A stretch of 64,000 nt of DNA, taken from NCBI GenBank assembly GCA_963693305.1, contig OY855915.1, positions 16,822,284-16,886,283 of the forward strand, given 5' to 3'. The DNA comes from Meandrina meandrites (Eukaryota > Cnidaria > Anthozoa > Scleractinia > Meandrinidae). Below the pieces are notes generated by a model. The model worked only from the letters and a program-made list of their open reading frames with translations. It was not told the DNA's origin and ran no database searches. Shown in pieces: positions 43,785-56,056 of this stretch. Every line of letters starts with the position of its first letter. Position 1 is the stretch's first letter. A program made the position numbers and the translations under genes.

Positions 43785-45386
43785 GACCGGTAGCCCCTTT
43801 AATATTTGTGCACTGAATTATTGCTGCTTGATGACCATACGGATTTCAAACTAATAAGTTTTGTTAGCACTGTACCCTTTCATACTGTAATTTTTCTTCT
43901 TTTCTGTATGTATTTTGTATGTAAAAGTATAGGAGGATTAATTGTACTTTCAAACACGTTTCATGCCTGGTTGTGTAATTTATGCGGTTCTACGGTATCG
44001 CATAAATCTTGAACAGTTTAACCGAAAAATGGAGCTCGAAATTACTATAACATTTCTATTAATTCTTTGGCTTAGTGTCAATTTTAAGCGCTTCGGAGGA
44101 CAAGGGTTTTCTAGCGTTTAGCGAGCAAACAGCATTTGTACTCGGTACAACAAGTTGTTTGTAATTTCGGTTTTCTATTGCGCTTGTAGCCGCGTTGAAG
44201 TTAAGTTTCGTGGCAATGTTCTCCCCAATATTCTGCTTTCAACCCATCGTCAAAAATTGCCGTTGGGTCGCTACATCGGCCCATATTCCAACTAAGCATT
44301 TGGTCTCATAATAGGCCCAATTTTGGATATCTTTTGGGCAATCGCGTCCTCTCCTCATCTCCGCCATTTTTGACATGTTTCATCTGATCATGATTGAAAC
44401 TTCCTCGTGAGGTTGTTTCAATCATGTTCAGAATAAACCTGTTCCAATCATGATTCGCACAACGCACCGTCTGATTTGAACACTTTTCATAGCGAAACAT
44501 GTTTCGTTCGTGAGCAGACTAATAATGTTTCAGCCTAGTGTGAACACAGCTACTGTCAATCACATATAAAGCTAGAACGACCAAGAATTAGCATGGACCA
44601 TGATGTGTAGGTCTGTTTAATGTACAGGACATAATTTAAAAGTACATGTATTCCCTGAATTTGCAAGAGTGTATGACTGTGTGAAATCCGCCGCCCACTG
44701 CGAATGCTCGACTCATTTTTGCCAACGTTTTTAAAGCTCAACTGAAGCCGAAAAAGGACAAAATAAGGAAAATCTGAGTGGATTGCTTGTGTCATTTAAA
44801 CTTAACCAAACCAACATTGGAGGTAATCAGACGAGTTCCTGTTATTCGACAAGAAGACGTAATTCGAATAAACGACATCTTGTAGATGTGGGACGCGCCC
44901 TGCACCTCGAACGCTGAACTTAGAACTGCGTTTCTAAAAACAGAACAAAAGTGATCAAAACAATGCATTTAGCCCTTAACAACAATATAGAGCAAGTGTC
45001 AAAATAGCTAGAGGAAGTGTTTAAGTGTTGACGAAGGTTATAACAAGGGCCAGGGGTTATGAGAAATGACCTGATAGCATTATAACCTTGTGAGGCGCGC
45101 GCCTTCCTGACTATGAGAAATTAAAATGGACAGCTAAGATCATAAATTTATGGAACAAAGGAATAACTGACCCGTAGCCATTGCACGAAGCGACCTACGC
45201 AATTCTAAAAATTAATTTACTTTTGCATACTTAGTTATAAATCTGGAATAATGTTGCATTTTGATTCCAGAAAAGATTTAAAGCCAGGGGCGCTCATCTC
45301 TGTTCAAATGGCTTTTCTATGAGCATATTTTCGAAGAGATTTTCCATCGAAAGCGTATTTGCGGTTCAAAAATGGCTCAGCTTATG

Positions 45387-48300
45387 GAGCCAAAATTTCA
45401 CTTGTGCTTGGAAACACAAACTGCTTATAGCTTCTGATTGGTTGAGAAAATGGCGCAAGATTTGTTTGGGGGAAACAACTAGCCATGGATAATATCACAG
45501 GAAAAAATTTGGTTATCCTACATCTTCAAGTTAAACGATTATATCTCGACTGTTCTGTGTGCGATTAAGCTCAAATTTAACAGAGACATAAAGGAATCAT
45601 GAAAGTTTTCGCATGTCGTCTTTTATTTGGTGGATTGATCCTTTCAGCGACGCTAGAGCCCAGTGCTAAATTGGAAGACCTCCAGTGTGTCATGCATGAT
45701 ATTTTTTTTTAATTTAAATTTTGCCAGCAAGTTATAATCTTAAATATGTAAAATTTGTACGTGATCAATGCATTCTCTTTTATTTCTAAAAGCGCTCTTT
45801 TAGAATTCCACTTCTGTCATGACATACAACAGTATTTCCAGTTTACCTCGCTCAATTGCCAGCTCAAAATTTCTACTATCTGCGCTGAATTCTGACAAGA
45901 ATCGGAAAAGTCCAAATTTTTTTATTTCCGAAGGTTTCCCGACTAAAACACGACTGCTAGCCAGACTGTTCAGTCTGGAGTTTCTCAGTTGCGTTTTTTA
46001 ACACAACAAAAGAACGCGCAAGTAAGAAGCTCACCCTGTGGCGCCTCCCGTTAAATTGCGCTGGCGTCCACTTCTCTCTCGGTTCTTTTCCCTGTCAACA
46101 ATCGAAGAACAGTAGATATAGAGTCTGCGAACAGTCAACTGGTTGGGGAGGGGGCGGGGGGGCATTGATCTCTCCAAGACATACTGAGATGCTAGCTAAA
46201 AGGGTTTTAAGGAGACAAATCAGGTTTCTAGCTCTTACAAGAACTCAGCGTAGTATGTTTTCATTACAAGTTTCTTTTAGGCGACACTTCCACATTCTCG
46301 TCCCCAGAGGCCGCGCTCCTTCTGGCCTCGCTCCCAATTTCTAAGCATGCGCAGAGTACTCGCTCTGTGTTTTTCAGCCAATCAGATTTGTCATATTTGG
46401 CAATGAGTACGTGAATCGCGGACTTCCGGTTTTGGAGGCGGCCAGAGATGTCGCGATTCCTGGCGCAGACCAGAAGGATCGCGGCCTCTGGGGACGAGAT
46501 AGACACTTCCATAGCCGAAATAAGACTGGTGTTAAAATTGAATAAAACCAAGAACTGGAACGAGAGGACTGAAGCACGATAGAAATCTATATTATTACTC
46601 CGAACGATAAGCCGTGTACATTTTCCCAAAGTTTCACAGCCATTGCGTCAAAGCGTAAAAAGTTTAACCCATAGTTTGTCATCGACAAGTGTGCCTGCAA
46701 TCACTACGAAGTCACCTCATTCAGATGCAGATAAACGACCCATGAAATTATGCGTTAAAACGTCGTCACATTTCGTGTGGGGAAGAGTTGTTACAGTTTG
46801 CATCAGAAGTATTCACAGTATATCACAGTACTGACTAGGCAAGAAGGCTGTTTGACTTTCAATAAACGTGTATACTGGGATTGTATTGGTGTCAAGTTTT
46901 TGATAATCGCGTGCCAGCATCAACCAGGCCTGTAAACTTTGAATTTATTTTATAACAGGAAAACGAGGAAGAGTGGACTGATGGTTGCCCTATATAAAGC
47001 TTCATGGTCATTGTTGGTAAAGATACACGCGGTGTGAGGCGTGAATTGGTTGCAGAGCTCTGTAGATATATATTTAAAGACCGGTAGCCCCTTTAATATT
47101 TGTGAAATTGCACTGATTTCAATGCTGCTTGATGACCATACGGATTTCAAACTAATAAGTTTTGTTAGCATTGTACCCTTTCATACCGTAATTTTTCTTC
47201 TTTCTGTATGTATTTTGTATGTAAAAGTATAGGAAGATTAATTGTACGATACAAATTTTCACATCAGATCGATGTCAGTTTCAAACACGTTTCATGCCTG
47301 GTTGTGTAATTTATGCGGTTCTACGATATCGCATAAATCTTGTACAGTTTAACCGAAAAATGGAGCTCGAAATTATTATAACATTTCCATTAAGTTCTTT
47401 TGTTTAGTGTCAATTTTAAGCGCTTCGAAGGACGAGGCTTTCTTGCGTTTAGCGAGCAGACAGCATTTGCGCTCGGTATAACAAGTTGTTTGTAATTTCG
47501 GTTTTGTATTGCGCTTGTAGCCGCGTTGATGTTAAGTTACGTGCCGATGTTCTCTCCAATATTCTGCTTTCAACCCATCGTCAAAAATTGGCGTTGTGTC
47601 GCCACATCGGCCCATATTTCAACTAAGTATTTGGTCTCATAATAGGCCCAATTTTGGATATCTTTTGGGTACTCGCGTCCTCTCCTCATCTCCGCCATTT
47701 TTGACATGTTTCATCTGATCATGATTGAAACTACCTCGTGAGGTTGTTTCAATCATGTTCAGAATAAACCTGTTCCAATCATGATTCGCACAACGCACCG
47801 TCTGATTTGAACACTTTTCATAGCGAAACAAGTTTCGTTCGTGAGCAGACTAATCATGTTTCAGCCTAGTGTGAACACAGCTATTGTCAATCACATATAA
47901 AGCTAGAACGACTAAGAATTAGCATGGACCATGATGTGTAGGTCTGTTTAATGTACACGACATAATTTAAAAGTACATGTATTCCCTGAATTTGCAAGAG
48001 TGTATGAATGTGTGAAATCCACCCACTGCGAATGCTTGACTCATTTTTGCCAACGTTTAAGCTCAACTAAAGCCGAAAACGGACAAAATAAGGAAAATCT
48101 GAGTGGACTGCTAGTATCATTTAAACTTAACCAAACCAACATTGGAGGTAATCAGACGAGTTCCTGTTATTCGACAAGAAGACGTAATTCGAATAAACCA
48201 CATCTTGAAAATGTGGGACGCGCCCTGCACCTCGAACGCTGAACTTAGAACTGCGTTTCTAAAAACAGAACAAAAGTGATCAAAACAAGGCATTTAGCCC

Positions 48301-48715
48301 TTAACAACAATATAGAGCAAGTGTCAAAATAGCTAGAGGAAGTGTTTAAGTGTTGACGTAGGTTATAACAAGGGCCAGGGGTTATGAGAAATGACCTGAT
48401 AACATTATAGCCTTGTGAGGCGCGCCCCTTCCTGACTATGAGAATTTAAAATAGACAGCTAAGATCATAAATTTATGGAACAAAGGAATAACTGACCCGC
48501 ACCCATTGCACGAAGCGACCTACGCGATTCTAAAAATTAATTGACTTTTGCATACTTAGTTATGAATCTGGAATAATGTTGCATTTTGATTCCTGAGAAA
48601 AGATTTAAAGCCGTGGGCGCTCATCTCTGTTCAAAAAGGCTTTTCTTTGAGCATATTTTCGAAGAGATTTGCTACCGAAAGGGTATTTGCGGTTTAAAAT
48701 GGCTCAGCTTATGGA
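45387..48715. repeat. 3.3-kb tandem segmental duplication, copy 2
   Basis: Starts GAGCCAAAATTTCACTTGTG directly at the end of copy 1 and ends GGCTCAGCTTATGGA. It lacks the two LINE fragments of copy 1 and has a ~30-bp deletion near its start and a 19-bp deletion in one arm of the internal inverted repeat. A small block (ATCAGATCGATGTCAG near 47265) is unique to this copy. Confidence 0.92.
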
Positions 48716-51480
48716 AAGGTATATTTTAAGTCTGAAATATATTAATTAGGTGTACATAATTATATCGGAGCACTATTGGTAAGAAATTTTGGTAAAGCCA
48801 TCAAGTTTGGTTGTCACGTGAGCGTACGCCCACCCGGCTCGCCCGTAAAGACTTTGGAGCCGGGAGGGGGAGGTGAGTTCAAATTTCTTGCACGATGTTA
48901 ACTGCCTGAGTTGAAAGAAGCGCGAGAAAAAGTGGGCGAGACAAGAGTTTTCTCCAAAATATTCTTTTTATCATCTTCTCTACCCGGTATTCCGTAAATT
49001 TATGACAAACAACAAAGGATTACGGGAACATCCGAACTAATTAATTTTTGCTTATCATTATCAAGAATTCAAAGTGATTGGTTCTTTTAAATAATATTAC
49101 ATACAAAATCTAATAAGACATCTTCGAGAAAAATATTCATAACTGAACGATGCACCAAAAAGAAAGGTTGACGGCCCGAAAGGTAGCCATTCTAAATCTT
49201 TCAATCTTTATTTGCTGATGTCTTTAATGTTCTAAAATTTCGGCTATTAACAAGGCTGAAAATGTTATTGAACTGGCCCTAAAAAAATGTTTTATTTTGA
49301 AATCATGAATAAATCAATACATTTCTTATAGAATCAAAACGTTCCGTTTTTAACCCGGAAAATGGCATTTTCCGATGTTATTTCCTTTTAAAGTAGTTTT
49401 AACTACTTAAAAACCCTTTCAGCCTTATAAATATAGGTATTTAAACCTATAGCGAATATCAGAGACGCCATTTGGGCGTTTCATATCTAATGTCTCTAAT
49501 GTTATCGTCGGCACTGATATTGGAATAATAATATTCGCTCAGCGTTGTTTTAAAGTTTAATATATTATTTCCGCTGGTTTCCTGTATGGAGAGATGTTAC
49601 ACGTGTAAACGTTTATTTAGATAACCCGAGTTCCGTGAAACGCCTGTATTAATCTTCGCCGCAAATACACAGCGCGGAACATTTGGCGATATATTAAGAA
49701 GCTATTTTTACTTTTGTTGATGTTTACATACAAATGAGTGGCTATTTTCAGTTTTTTTTACTACGTCCTGTTTGAAGGTCCTACTTGCGCTAGCAAGTCT
49801 ATGTATAGTTGTAAATCAGCACTTAAAAACAATTTTCCCACTTGAAAAATGTCAATTTTATATCGTATCAGTTATACTAATTAGGACCTCATAAAACGTA
49901 TAAAGCCAACGATTTCATTCAGTTCTCCACAAAGAGCTAGTAACGAAGGCTATCACAGAAGAACGAGAAAAACGAAACGAGAAAGCCACATTGCCGCGGT
50001 GAGTCATGTTTGAAGCTAGTTTGTAATTAATATTTACAGCTGAGTGAAATAATTTCTCATTTTTCTGTTCGTAAGTAAGGAAAGTTTCTACTGAAGGCCG
50101 TTCCATTTCGTTTTACAAACAAACACAAAGGTTGCATGAAAAATTCTATTTTACTCATAAAAAGGCGAGCTGCAAAGAAACTAAATTATCCAAATCGTTT
50201 ACCTTCAAAGTCAATGAAAATAATTTCATACTAGGATTTCTTCATCTTGGACTGCTGGCAGGAAGCCAGGGGATTTTTTTGCTTAATGATTTATTAGGAG
50301 AGATACACGTCTGGGGAAAGGCGACACATTGTCGCTGTTACATGTAATATGTTCTTATGCTCTTTTTCATGTACTTTATATCTGCGGTAAAATAAAATGG
50401 TTATTGCAGCAGGGTATTCCAAAATCCTCACTATCGTCACAGATGCGAAATTTAATTCGATGCACCGTTTTCTTGCGCACAGTGCCATTACCCTGTCTCT
50501 CGGGTTAATTTGCTTTGAGAATTTGTTTCAGTGTGGTGTAAGAGGAGATAGGCGGATTAAATTCCAATCTCGCCATAGTCACCAGCACGGCCAACAACCA
50601 CTCATATACATAACACATGCTCTGGCATGAGCCAAACTTCGAACTCTCTTGTAAAATGTTTAGAAATGTTTTAACTTTCTCTTGTTACTGTTTGTTACAG
50701 CCTACAATCATCATATGCGCATGCGACATTTGAACAATGCAAATACAAATAAACAGCAAATTTGTGATCAGGCGTTCTTTTTTATGCGACAGAAGGAAAG
50801 AGAATGAAAAAAGAACACCTGATCGCATGTTAAAAAACAATCAAAATTTGCGACCTCAGTAGAGCTTGTTACATGGGCAGGTTGCAGACGTTAGAAATTG
50901 GCTCTTATAAACATTCAAAGACATGCAAAATAAAATTTTCGGAATTTTTAAACAGATTTTTCGCAAATATGGCAAAAAGGAAAAGATGATATCTAAAAAA
51001 ATAGCTTTAATACGTGTATGACCGATTTTGTTAAAACTTTGGCTGCCGACGTGACTCACTGCATAAAAATTAATTGTAAAAGTTTCATCAGGGGCTGTAC
51101 TGCAGGTTTTCGAGAAAAAAAAACAAAATTATAAAGAACTTACTGCTCACTCCCCTCGTAAGCACTTTGGCTGTTTATCTTCTCTTTATAATTTTACACT
51201 ATATCAATCTGTAGAAGGCTGGGTTCGCAAGCCGAAAAAAAGTACACAAAATTTTAAATCATTCTATGTCGTATCGGTCGACGTGTCTGCTCTTACATTC
51301 CTCGTTAAAGATAAGGTTATGAATAACAGTTGCTATTACTAGTTGATTCGCTAGGTTTGCACCGCGCCTTCGACGAATTCCCAGAAGGTGATACCATCGC
51401 GCCCGCATGGTCTGAAGACTGCGCGCGTTTCTTTAATAACGCATCAGTTTGCCTTACAGCTTAACTTATCTCTATTTTTT
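48716..51480. other. non-coding stretch, little recognised
   Basis: No convincing gene. A modest inverted pair, TGATCAGGCGTTCTTTTTT at about 50766 and its complement near 50805-50824, is the only structure I see. A 5'UTR exon of the LPMO gene may lie at the 3' end of the stretch. Confidence 0.5.
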
Positions 51481-51502
51481 ATCTTAGGACGGTCAAGAAC
51501 AA

Positions 51503-52342
51503 ATGGCAGCGAAAGAAATCCTTCGACTCTTCTCGGCATTGAGCCTGATTGCCTTGGTGCTTGGCCACGGCAGGTTGATAGACCCCGCCAGCAGAAACTC
51601 CGCATGGAGATTTTTTCCCAACCGACCGATTCAGTACACAGACAATGAGCTGAACTGTGGTGGCTATAACGTTCAGTGGAGTCAGAACCAAGGGAAATGT
51701 GGCGTATGTGGAGACGCGTATCACATTCAAAACCCGCAGTACGTCTTCCCCGGCGTGTACGCGAGGGACGGTTTTATCACCAAGACTTACACAGAGGGCC
51801 AACAGATCGAAGTTACCGTTGATATCACTGCAAATCACAAAGGATTCTTCCGCTTTAGCGTGGGCAAGCTCGAGAAGCGTCCCATCACTCAACAGCAATT
51901 AAAACACGTTCTGCTGCAGCCCGATGGTTCAAACATATGGCCGCTACACCCGTCAAGAATTGGAAAGTTGAAGATAAAGCTCTTGCTTCCCAAAGGCCTG
52001 ACATGTGATCACTGCGTGATGCAATGGTGGTGGACTGTGGGCAACAGCTGGGGTTGCGATGGAAACGGCAAATGCGGATTAGGACTGGGAAATGTACAAG
52101 AGACTTTCGTCAACTGTGCAGACATTAAGATTAAACCAGCGGGAGGTTCAGGGAGCCCCAACAAGCCCTCCAAGCAAAAGCCCGGCGCGCAGAAACCCGG
52201 GGGGAAAAAACCACCGACTAAACCAAGTCAAGGAAATTGCAAAGCCGCAGGGGCGTGGAGAGGTCAGGCTAGCGTGGATGCGTGGTGTCGTGTTAATTGT
52301 GCTCAAGGTTTTTGCCCCGCTAGCCACTGTAGATGTACCTAG
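51503..52342 (+). CDS. secreted lytic polysaccharide monooxygenase (AA15-type)
   Basis: 279 residues in one exon. Signal peptide 1-21 would be cut at VLG/HGR, exposing His22 as the N-terminal copper ligand of the histidine brace. HGRLIDPASRNSAWR, CGGYNVQW and GKCGVCGD are hallmarks of animal AA15 LPMOs. His112 (ITANHKGFF) is the likely second copper ligand, and Phe202 in ETFVNCADIKI occupies the usual aromatic axial region. LPMOs cleave chitin or cellulose oxidatively. A Lys/Pro/Gly-rich linker (about 210-242) leads to a C-terminal domain of six cysteines (CKAAGAW to CRCT), possibly polysaccharide-binding. A pyrimidine-rich acceptor ending TTAG just upstream (51487) suggests a 5'UTR intron. 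AATAAA sites lie at 52451 and 52594. Likely roles are digestion of chitinous prey or chitin remodelling (inference). Confidence 0.93.
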   Translation: MAAKEILRLFSALSLIALVLGHGRLIDPASRNSAWRFFPNRPIQYTDNELNCGGYNVQWSQNQGKCGVCGDAYHIQNPQYVFPGVYARDGFITKTYTEGQQIEVTVDITANHKGFFRFSVGKLEKRPITQQQLKHVLLQPDGSNIWPLHPSRIGKLKIKLLLPKGLTCDHCVMQWWWTVGNSWGCDGNGKCGLGLGNVQETFVNCADIKIKPAGGSGSPNKPSKQKPGAQKPGGKKPPTKPSQGNCKAAGAWRGQASVDAWCRVNCAQGFCPASHCRCT

Positions 52343-52450
52343 AAAGCTGCATATTGATTTTTTTTAGCATTAGTGGTTTATATACTGTATAACCTTTTGC
52401 TTTTAAATGTGACTGTGTGAAAGTTAGCTTTTTTTCTTCTTATAATTAAG

Positions 52451-52456
52451 AATAAA
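52451..52456 (+). terminator. poly(A) signal candidate for the LPMO gene
   Basis: AATAAA about 110 bp after the LPMO stop; a second AATAAA lies at 52594-52599. Confidence 0.5.
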
Positions 52457-53221
52457 CTAAGAAGCTTAAATCTGCAGTTCAATAGAATTTAAAATGAGCA
52501 ATGCTAGTGAATCTGTAAACCTGTTAAAAATAAGGATGGATAGTTAAATGTACTAGAATAGCACAACATTATCACAAGCATAGCAGAAGATTAAATAAAA
52601 TGGTGACTGGCAGACTTAACAAGCGTTTTTTCTTTATTTTCTTGAAAGAAGAAACAAATGATCGAAAACTAAATAAATGAATAAATAAGGAAGAAAAGTA
52701 AGACGAAAGGAAGGGAGGGAGGGTGGCAGAGAGGGAGGAAGGATCAAAGTTTCACAAAAATGTTCCCTTTATGAAAAGATTAAAGGTTCAAATAACCTGA
52801 ACTACCGCGTTTATCTTTCGCTGGGTGTGTTTTCATCTAATTAAATGTAGTGCAGGGTCAAAAAATAAAGTTTTTCGCATTGGCGAAAACATGATACGTT
52901 TATGAAAAATTCTATAAGCTGAAGCCAAGAACGTGTTGACTAATGAGAATAAGGCATCACGTCTGTTAGGCACTTTCGGCGCATTTGAAACAGCTTAACA
53001 AAACTATAAAATCGCGGTTGTTTGAAAAATAACTTATTCAAAGAACTGTCAAACCGCGGAAGTTCGAACTTCCACGTTTTGAGGTGATAGAGGTGGCAAA
53101 AAATCTCTGCGAGAGCGCAACTTCGCCCATACCCAGAACAACCCTGGTTGCTCAATACCACTCAGAAAAGACGGTTGGTTACACTTCCAACAAATCCAAA
53201 GAAATGTGGGGACAATATATG

Positions 53222-53460
53222 CCACCCTAGTCGGTGTCTTGGGCAAGGTATTTTTTCTCATAGTGCCCCTCTCTCTCTCTCTCTCTCTCTCCTGATGAAT
53301 AAATGGGCACTGTCAGCTGGTGTAGGGGGGGGGGGGGGGGGGAGGTGTAGGGGTAAACCTGAAATGGACTAGCATCCCATCCAAGGGGGGGGGGGGGGGT
53401 GGTAGAACATGCGTCATGCTACAGTAACTGTGGATAACCTTCAGCTTGAAGGTCCATTAG
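53222..53460 (+). mobile_element. SINE body, second copy, head diverged
   Basis: GTCTTGGGCAAGGTA, CTCATAGTGCC, AAATGGGCACTG and AGCATCCCATCC follow in the same order as in the minus-strand SINE at 8470-8775. It has gained a (CT)n run (53269-53291) and two poly-G runs (53325-53342, 53385-53399). I do not see an intact B box upstream, so the tRNA head is lost or diverged. Confidence 0.65.
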
Positions 53461-55139
53461 GCTCAAACAGACTTGAGAGAAAAGCAAATCAGGCATAGTT
53501 GTCTTCTCTAATAGAGGCCCTGGTTGTTCGATAACTCACTATTTTGTCAACACTTATCCACAAGATAGTGATTCATTGGTGGATAGTGCTATCCACCTTT
53601 CTGCCTGATATAACAAGGCACAAAACTGCAAACACCTTCTAATACCATAATTTTATTTTACATAATTAAGTGGCAGACATTGTAAATTTTTAAATGCTGC
53701 TTTATCCTTGTGGTTATAAAAAATAACCTATGGGAAAAATATTTAATGGATCTATCTGCATGGTAAAACCACAATATTATGTAATTGGCACATAAAATGT
53801 TAATTCAATAATGCGCATGTCAATGCAATCAAGCCTGGTTCACACAAACAACAGAATATAAAGAGATTTTGTTCATTCAATATATTTAATAGATCATACT
53901 GCTGACATAACACTGGCTGTGGCATACAATATTTTATTGTTTGCGCAATCTTGTCATTGTTATGTCGCTAGTGTGAGTCAGACTTACAGTGTACATCTTA
54001 CTTATTTCGAGGCTACTTAGGTCTTTAAATGCTTGATTGCTTCGTTATTTGGAGTACTAATTAAATAATTAAAGCAAGTCTTATTTTGTATGCCACAGTG
54101 AAGATCTAATAAGTGTATGTTTTCATGTTTGGGCAAATTAGAGAATTAATTGGCTACTAAAGTACTAGATAGATTTAAAACAAAGACATGACATAAAACA
54201 AGGACAAAGCAGCAGCTAGTGAAGTTACATGTTCCCATCCTAAATGGCATCATGCACATTTCATGCCATCAGTGCTCACACCAGTCTGTGTTCCATGCCG
54301 AGAACCTAATGTTGTCATTGCTTTATCTATTCTATACAATCAACTCAACACCATCGGGACCGGCTCCAACTGTCCATCTTAAGAGAGCTGTCCGTCTTAA
54401 AGGGAGCTTAGTTACAGTAAAATGACTGCAAAATGGCAGGGACAGGACAAACACCAGGTGTCTGTCTTAAAGAGATGTCCCTCTTAAGGTGTCCATTAGG
54501 AGAGAGTTGACTGTATCCACATTGCTAACTTTAAAGGGGCTTTGTCAACGATTTTAACAGATTTTTGAAGAGCGGAAACTTATATTGCATCGAAGGAGAC
54601 CACAAAATAATGGGCCGTTTGTATTGACAGTTGCTATATTAGAGCACCTGGACTGATAACAAGTGTCTTTGGCTGCAGACAGCCAGGTTGGAAATGGATT
54701 ACAACTTGAAAAGTTGAGGCTAAACTATTCAAGTTGTTTCCACGCATCTTCAAAAAACTGATTTTTATAGCTGTAAATTGATTTCTATGCACAAATTAAG
54801 GTTATATCTTTCTTCAGATGTTCAAAGATAACCTTTTTCATGGGTTAAAAGGAGAACAACCAGAGTGTGGCCAATTTAGTTTGAATATGGAATTCTCTAA
54901 TGTGAATGTATTCAATACATCTAAACACAATGAATTGTTTTTTAGAAAAAATACCAAAATATATACTTACCAGATTAACTATAAGTACTCTACATGTATG
55001 GCAAAAGTTGCTATGGCTAAGTGCTTGAAAAAGGTTATCCAATAAATATTGAACAAGACTTGTTCTGTCATAACATAATAGTAATATAATGCTTTTTAGA
55101 GGTATGACGTTACCGTTATTTTCAGCACACATACAAGCC
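53461..55139. other. non-coding stretch with a short GTCTTAAAG-type repeat
   Basis: No gene recognised. Around 54370-54500, short units such as GTCCATCTTAAGAGA, GTCCGTCTTAAAG and GTCTGTCTTAAAGAGA recur, a decayed low-complexity repeat. Confidence 0.5.
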
Positions 55140-55570
55140 TTAAGGTCATTCCCCAGTATTGCACTGCACATCCCTAATGCACATAATTTTGTGCGAATAG
55201 CGTGTGCGCATTAAAAGATAGCAGCTTTCTCTTTATGGCGAGACCTCACCAGAGAGGTAAATTGTCTTTTCTCCAAAATGGGTACGGTGACTTATCATTT
55301 TTCTCTCTGTAAAATGTATGAGGGCCAATGCTGATTGCAGAGTAAGAAACAAATTATCATACGAAATGTGAATTTAGCAAGCAAACTTGACTATAATCAT
55401 GGTGAAATTATAAGGATTCATTGCATATAAGCAAGGTGCTGTTGCTCCTAAATGAGCACCGGGACCCCTCATTTTATTTCAAAATTTAACTTCCCAAAAT
55501 ATAAACAATCAATAGCCAGAGTTTGACAAAAATCTCAGTGCAGATTCTATTTCAGTGGAATGACCTTTAA
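55140..55570. mobile_element. TTAA-bounded element, family of 26319-26986
   Basis: Left end TTAAGGTCATTCC and right end GGAATGACCTTTAA. The interior matches the truncated copy at 14985-15441 (GCACATCCCTAATGCACATAA, AGACCTCACCAGAG, GGTACGGTGA). 431 bp, non-coding. Confidence 0.75.
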
Positions 55571-56056
55571 GTGAGCATGCATGCAAATAAAAATTGCATT
55601 CGATCCATGAGTGGGTTAATACATGAAATAATTACAACTGCCATGAAAAGCAATATGTGCATGTTATATGATAGTTCTTGATCCCAAGCCTCTTTGAGAT
55701 GAAGATCAGTGGAAGATCTCTGACTCTAACTTTCTAAAGCTCAATCATTTGTACAGATTATAAACTAAAATCTTTTCCAAATATCTTCTGAACATTAATT
55801 TCCAAGATCAAAACTTCTAAGATTTCCAAGGAAGATAAAAACTTATTAAGATGTTTTGACTGTATCCTAAGCACATTTTTTCCAAATTCCATTTACCACT
55901 AAAACACACCAATGGAGGAAGCAACAAATACTGGGAAATGTGGTTGAATACAATAGGGTGTGATCATAAAAAACAGCTGTTTGTGACATGAATAGGAGAG
56001 TTCGTGACTTACTAATACCTATTCCATGCATTTGCAGTTAAGACATAAATCTCAAT

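Larger units (their letters stand above)
41649..45386. repeat. 3.3-kb tandem segmental duplication, copy 1
   Basis: Starts GAGCCAAAATTTCACTTGTG and runs to GGCTCAGCTTATG, directly abutting copy 2. Most of the sequence matches 45387-48715 with a few percent of substitutions and small indels. Copy 1 is longer because of inserts at 43058-43353 and about 43668-43784. Reading frames in the block are mostly not preserved between copies. No recognisable gene. Confidence 0.92.

Noticed and set aside
44306..47831. 64-residue minus-strand frame present in both copies of the segmental duplication (44306-44500 and 47637-47831)
   Set aside because: The whole block is highly similar between copies, so preservation of one short frame is expected; neighbouring frames are broken and no domain is recognisable.
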